A stretch of DNA of 22,604 nt from CAMBDS01 sp964355675 (GTDB taxonomy: Bacteria > Electryoneota > AABM5-125-24 > Hatepunaeales > Hatepunaeaceae), in assembly GCA_964355675.1 (NCBI GenBank), contig CAYHEC010000045.1, positions 1 through 22,604 on the forward strand, read 5' to 3'. The notes beneath the pieces are model-generated. The model did no database searches. It was given only the letters and a program-made list of their open reading frames with translations, and was not told the origin of the DNA. Numbering within the stretch: position 1 is the first letter of the stretch; every line of letters begins with the position of its first letter. Positions 18,901 through 22,604 of the stretch are shown in pieces. The position numbers and the translations under genes are program-made.

Positions 18901-21030
18901 ATGGCAAGTAAATCAAAAAACACGATCCCTGAGGAAGCAAAACCAGAAACTAACATTACTTCTGAGGAGATGCGGAGCGATTTGAAAACTGTGTTTGATG
19001 AGACGAATCTGGTTGTCAACCAATTTGCATTAATAACAGAAGAAGATAGGACAAAGGTATTTGAGAGCAGTCGTTATAAATGCTCCAATTGTGGTAGCCA
19101 GAAATCACTTGAAGTGGCACATATACAACCACGTAGCAAGCGAGGAGTTAGCAAACCACCAAATTTGTTGTGTCTTTGCCACCAATGTCATCAACGGTCA
19201 CATGGCTCAGAGGGAAGCGTCTGGACACTCGAGAGATTACGAGACCTTAAGGCTAAACCGTGGGCAGTTTTGGAAAATAACGCTAATGAATTTTCTAAAA
19301 TTGAGATTGTGGCTAGTATGACGTTTACCGATTTCGATGAAGTGAAAATTGAATGGTTAAGGAGAGGACTTGCGAATTTCTTAGGCGTCAATGTTGAACA
19401 GATCCGGATCGGAATTAATCGTAAAGGTAGCATCATAATTCCAGTATTAATTCCAATTTCAACAGTATCCGTCTTGCTGGTGGGCCTGAATGATGGTAAA
19501 GAAGAATTAATGATTGTGTTTCGTGAGATAAGGGTATCATGTATTCGTATTGGAAAATTGGAAATATCGCTACTCGATATGGCATTGAACAAACAAATAC
19601 GGGACAAATCGAAGCATGATCTTATCAAAACAAGCTATATATCGCACTATGCAGTTGTCATTTATTTTGATATTGTTGGATTTACAAAGGGTGGCGACTT
19701 ACATCGACAGGCGGAAATTATCATTCAGATGGTAGAACATTTCCGTAAAAAGTATCCCCACGCAGGACGAATGCTTCATCAAATACGGTTGTCGCCTCCT
19801 GATATGCTTTTCTCACCAAGTGGTGATGGGATGGCCATCGCGATTTATGGAGACAGATTATCAGGAAATGTAGCGCTCGATGTTCTCGATGACGTAATGG
19901 AGTATGCTAAAATTATTAAGAAGCAGATTCGTTGCGGCATTCATGCTGGCGCGCTTCTTGTGTATGAGGACATCAATAACAGCGCCGGGTTTTGCGGAAC
20001 CGCGGTCAATATGGCAAAGAGAATAATGGATATTGCAGAAGACCAAATTTTATGTAGTAACACAGCATATAGGGAAGTCCTCGCCGATGCAATAGATAGG
20101 CATCCTTCTTGGGAATGTTCACCTTCAGAAATCTACTATGTGAAACACGGTGACAGGGTACATGTTCGCAATCTCTGGCGTTCTGCCTCATCTATTACAA
20201 CGGATAAATCGATCCCTGATCGTAGCAGCCAAATAGCTGATACTCAAGTTGGAAGCGATGGCAGTGAAGAAAATGAGTCGGGTACTTCTGAAAATTCAGT
20301 AGCTGATCTGAACAAAAAGGAATCGAATCTATCCGTAAACTTTTATAAAGACAATAGTTATGGTAATGGAAACAAGAAATCTCCTTCGCATTATCTCAGT
20401 GGGAAGTTTGAATTTCATCCAGACGGATATCCTGATCCAAGGGAGGATTTATTGAATGCAAAGAAAATTGTTTGCATCGCACTTAAGGCGGATAACCTGA
20501 GCAAGAAATTAGTTGAATATTATAATGATGAAAACTATAGACATCAAATAAAATGGAAATCGATTGAGTTCTGTCTTCCCGAGTGGAAATTTATCGAGCA
20601 TCTTCCCGAACGAAAACCCCAAACTGAGCAATATGCAGGGTTCCGTGCTTCTATCGAAAATATATTAGAATTGGAACAAATAGGTAAAAAGAGTGGATTT
20701 GATGTATTTTTCAGAAGTTTGCCATATTTACCGTTCTTTGGAGTGTTAGGATTAGATTGCGAAGATCAAAGCGTCGGAGTAATAAGGACTACTTTCTTTA
20801 TTCCCAACAAGTTTGCTGATGATTCTCCTATTGCGGTATTTAATCATCCAACAGAAAGTTATCTTCCGCATTCTGATTATGGGATATTCCTCGAATCAAT
20901 TAAATTTGCACAAAAACACAAATCTGAGGTTATTTCAGATTACTTGAATAAGATAGAGGCAGACGCTCCTCCTCCAGAGAATTCTGAGAAAACTGATATC
21001 CATCAAAAGGCGAATCCTTCAAGGAAATAA
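18901..21030 (+). CDS. HNH nuclease - class III nucleotide cyclase fusion protein
   Basis: A 709-residue multidomain protein. Residues 58-101 form an HNH endonuclease: zinc CxxC pairs C61/C64 and C93/C96, catalytic H74 in VAHIQPRSKRG, N88 in PPNLL, and a closing His. Residues about 133-222 are an alpha/beta segment of uncertain family, possibly an adaptor-like domain of conflict systems. Residues about 248-428 are a class III cyclase: metal aspartates D257 (FDIVGFT) and D309 (PSGDGMAI), and N370 and R374 in GTAVNMAKRI. The adenine-selecting Lys and Asp positions appear to be S305 and G363. A Ser/Glu/Asn-rich linker (430-500) leads to a C-terminal domain (about 503-675) that may be a degenerate PLD-like fold. 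The gene is A+T-rich, suggesting transfer. AAGGAAG precedes the start. Confidence 0.85.
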   Translation: MASKSKNTIPEEAKPETNITSEEMRSDLKTVFDETNLVVNQFALITEEDRTKVFESSRYKCSNCGSQKSLEVAHIQPRSKRGVSKPPNLLCLCHQCHQRSHGSEGSVWTLERLRDLKAKPWAVLENNANEFSKIEIVASMTFTDFDEVKIEWLRRGLANFLGVNVEQIRIGINRKGSIIIPVLIPISTVSVLLVGLNDGKEELMIVFREIRVSCIRIGKLEISLLDMALNKQIRDKSKHDLIKTSYISHYAVVIYFDIVGFTKGGDLHRQAEIIIQMVEHFRKKYPHAGRMLHQIRLSPPDMLFSPSGDGMAIAIYGDRLSGNVALDVLDDVMEYAKIIKKQIRCGIHAGALLVYEDINNSAGFCGTAVNMAKRIMDIAEDQILCSNTAYREVLADAIDRHPSWECSPSEIYYVKHGDRVHVRNLWRSASSITTDKSIPDRSSQIADTQVGSDGSEENESGTSENSVADLNKKESNLSVNFYKDNSYGNGNKKSPSHYLSGKFEFHPDGYPDPREDLLNAKKIVCIALKADNLSKKLVEYYNDENYRHQIKWKSIEFCLPEWKFIEHLPERKPQTEQYAGFRASIENILELEQIGKKSGFDVFFRSLPYLPFFGVLGLDCEDQSVGVIRTTFFIPNKFADDSPIAVFNHPTESYLPHSDYGIFLESIKFAQKHKSEVISDYLNKIEADAPPPENSEKTDIHQKANPSRK

Positions 21031-22464
21031 ATGGAATTTCGTGAACCGCTCGACAAACTAATCATCGATCCGCTGACTTTCACCAAGGGACTGAACTTCG
21101 CACCGGTGGAGCGGATCAAAATCTACGACTCAACGCTCCGCGACGGCGAGCAGATGCCGGGCGTAGCCTTCTCACCCGGTCAGAAGTATCAGATCGCAAA
21201 GGCGCTCTCCGAGATCGGTTGCGATATTCTCGACCTCGGATTTCCTTACGCCGCGCTCTCTGACCGCCACGCCTTGCAGATGATCGTGCAGGGCAAGCGA
21301 ATGGGTGATATTCGTCCCGACGTCGAACTGCTTGTCATGTGCCGCTCAACTAAGTCCGATATCGACGCGACCATTCAGACCTTGCGCGAGATCGACGTCA
21401 ACCTGAACGAAGTGACTTTCTTCATCTTTACGTCTGGTTCAGACCTGCACCTGAAATACAAGATCGGCAAGACTCTTCTGAAACGCGAGAAAATCGACAA
21501 ATCGAAGTGGCTTGATCTGCCGGTTGAATTCTACCGTGAAGCTAACCTCCGTATGCAGTCCGAGTCGATCAGCTACGCTCGCGAACAAGGCGTCGAAAAG
21601 GTCGAGTTCGGCGGCGAAGATGGCAGTCGCGCCGATCTCGAATATACCATCGAACTCGCCAAGGCAGGCTATGCGGCAGGAGGCACACGATATAGTTTTC
21701 CCGATACCGTCGGTTGTTTCACACCGGAAGGCGTCGATTACTACATTCCTCGCATTGTTAAGGAATTTCCCGACAAAGACCTTGTCTGCCATTTCCATAA
21801 TGACTTTGGTCTGGCGACTATAAACACTCTCCGAGCGATGTCGCATGGTTTGAATGTACCCACTTGCACGGCAAATGGAATGGGTGAACGAGCCGGCAAT
21901 GCTCCGTTGCATCAGGTGGTAGTTGCCCTGAAACTGCTCTACGGAATAACTCTTCCGAATTTCAGGTATGAGAAGCTTCGCGAACTGCGTCAATTAGTCG
22001 AGGATGACTCGGGGATTCCAGTATCAGCCCACGAACCGATTATCGGGAAAGGTGTATTCACTCACGAATCGGGGATTCATACTGCAGGACTGTTAATCGA
22101 TGCGTCTATTTATCAGGTGATTCCACCGGAATTAGTTGGCGCCCGGATCAAATATGTGTTTGGCAAGCATTCGGGAGTCGCGGCTGTTAAGGCGGTTCTC
22201 GAACGGGATGAGTACCGAGCGGGTCTGGAACGTGATGGCGTCGAAGTAGATGACCATCTCATCAAAGCGGTTACCGAATTCGTCAAGGACGCCCGCCAAA
22301 AGAGAACCAGAAGCGATCAGTTTACTTCAGTCACCGAAGCCTACTATCGTGAATATGATCGGCTTGGTATATCAGAGTTAAGGCTTGTGGAACTTGCATC
22401 GACCATTGGGCGGCTTCTAAAGGAAGGTTATCTACCACAGGTTGTCGAGAAGAATAACACATGA
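21031..22464 (+). CDS. 2-isopropylmalate synthase / homocitrate synthase family protein
   Basis: A 477-residue Claisen-condensing enzyme joining acetyl-CoA to a 2-oxoacid. The TIM barrel holds catalytic R37-D38 in STLRDGEQMPG, metal ligands H254 and H256 in CHFHNDFG, and NGMGERAGN (282-290). It is followed by HESGIHTAGLL and GKHSG (378-382). The C-terminal 90 residues are too short for the full LeuA allosteric domain, so feedback control may be absent or different. Together with the leuB-, leuC- and leuD-like genes it completes a chain-elongation set, most simply leucine synthesis; homocitrate, citramalate or Re-citrate synthase activity cannot be excluded. Its ATG follows the previous stop with no gap (TAAATG), and its AAGGAA lies in the last codons of the HNH-cyclase gene. 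Confidence 0.85.
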   Translation: MEFREPLDKLIIDPLTFTKGLNFAPVERIKIYDSTLRDGEQMPGVAFSPGQKYQIAKALSEIGCDILDLGFPYAALSDRHALQMIVQGKRMGDIRPDVELLVMCRSTKSDIDATIQTLREIDVNLNEVTFFIFTSGSDLHLKYKIGKTLLKREKIDKSKWLDLPVEFYREANLRMQSESISYAREQGVEKVEFGGEDGSRADLEYTIELAKAGYAAGGTRYSFPDTVGCFTPEGVDYYIPRIVKEFPDKDLVCHFHNDFGLATINTLRAMSHGLNVPTCTANGMGERAGNAPLHQVVVALKLLYGITLPNFRYEKLRELRQLVEDDSGIPVSAHEPIIGKGVFTHESGIHTAGLLIDASIYQVIPPELVGARIKYVFGKHSGVAAVKAVLERDEYRAGLERDGVEVDDHLIKAVTEFVKDARQKRTRSDQFTSVTEAYYREYDRLGISELRLVELASTIGRLLKEGYLPQVVEKNNT

Positions 22465-22500
22465 GACTCTTTGAGTGTGGACTTTCCGTTCGATTTTGAC

Positions 22501-22544
22501 AAGCGAGACGCTTATCCTACGCGAGCGAGACGCTTATCCTACGC
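22501..22544. repeat. Two tandem 22-nt units
   Basis: Units 22501-22522 and 22523-22544 share 21 of 22 bases (core GCGAGACGCTTATCCTACGC). Confidence 0.85.
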
Positions 22545-22550
22545 GAGTGA

Positions 22551-22604
22551 GAGCGGACTGAAAGAGTTCGTTGATTTATTCGTTCGAGTAGAGATTTGAT
22601 CCTC
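22551..22604. repeat. Half copy of dispersed repeat at right window edge
   Basis: Bases 22564-22604 are identical to 13920-13960, and 22551-22570 are the exact reverse complement of 4551-4570. Only the left half of the element is present before the window stops. Confidence 0.88.

Noticed and set aside
18901..21030. Standard CBASS or Pycsar operon
   Set aside because: No separate effector, E1/E2/JAB or HORMA gene flanks it; neighbours are metabolic. The fusion has to be explained as a stand-alone protein.
21439..21993. 184-codon minus-strand open frame inside the synthase gene
   Set aside because: It lies antisense to a highly conserved enzyme gene, has no recognisable domain, and is a by-product of codon bias. 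The same holds for the 134-codon frame at 15814-16218.
22501..22544. CRISPR or attachment site at the right end
   Set aside because: Two tandem units without spacers and no integrase nearby; ordinary tandem duplication.

Overview
The window reads as a bacterial genomic fragment of moderate G+C, probably a metagenome contig from an uncultured lineage. Its short, overlapping, Shine-Dalgarno-led operons are bacterial. Many dispersed palindromic intergenic repeats recall uncultured FCB-type phyla such as Zixibacteria, but that taxonomic guess is weak. Both window ends lie inside copies of one dispersed repeat, which is how an assembly breaks.

Layout. 1-3870: an M20 metallopeptidase (minus strand), a saccharopine/lysine-6-dehydrogenase-like oxidoreductase, and a HigBA-type toxin-antitoxin pair. 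3871-4368: a VOC-fold protein (minus strand) with a His-rich head and a Cys-rich tail. 4803-10935: the succinate dehydrogenase genes sdhC, sdhD, sdhA and sdhB, with about 2.5 kb of accessory genes between sdhA and sdhB. That insert holds a truncated leader ORF, HicA/HicB, a HEPN protein, a zinc-ribbon/membrane/FxLYD-like protein, and a putative nuclease toxin followed by a DUF2283 protein. 11317-15135: a good promoter drives leuB-like and leuC-like genes; after a repeat element come a MarR regulator and a leuD-like gene. 15430-18740: a thiolase and an inverted-order 3-hydroxyacyl-CoA dehydrogenase/enoyl-CoA hydratase fusion. 18901-21030: an A+T-rich gene encoding an HNH nuclease fused to a class III nucleotide cyclase and an unrecognised C-terminal domain. 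21031-22464: an isopropylmalate/homocitrate synthase-family gene that starts on the base after that gene's stop.

How it works together. The core genes describe central carbon and amino-acid metabolism: succinate oxidation into the quinone pool, a four-enzyme 2-oxoacid chain-elongation set (synthase, two-subunit isomerase, dehydrogenase; most simply leucine synthesis, with the homocitrate or citrate branch as alternatives), and a short beta-oxidation-type acyl-CoA module. Defence or conflict genes have been placed at operon junctions.

The best candidate for an undescribed system is the HNH-cyclase fusion at 18901-21030. It combines a plausible DNA-cutting domain and a complete class III cyclase active site, with non-canonical residues at the purine-selecting positions, in one chain. 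Other notable signals are HicAB apparently lodged in an MNT/HEPN-like locus, two palindromes inserted in frame in the leuC-like gene, octamer arrays followed by a hairpin after two genes, and palindromic repeats nested inside other repeats.
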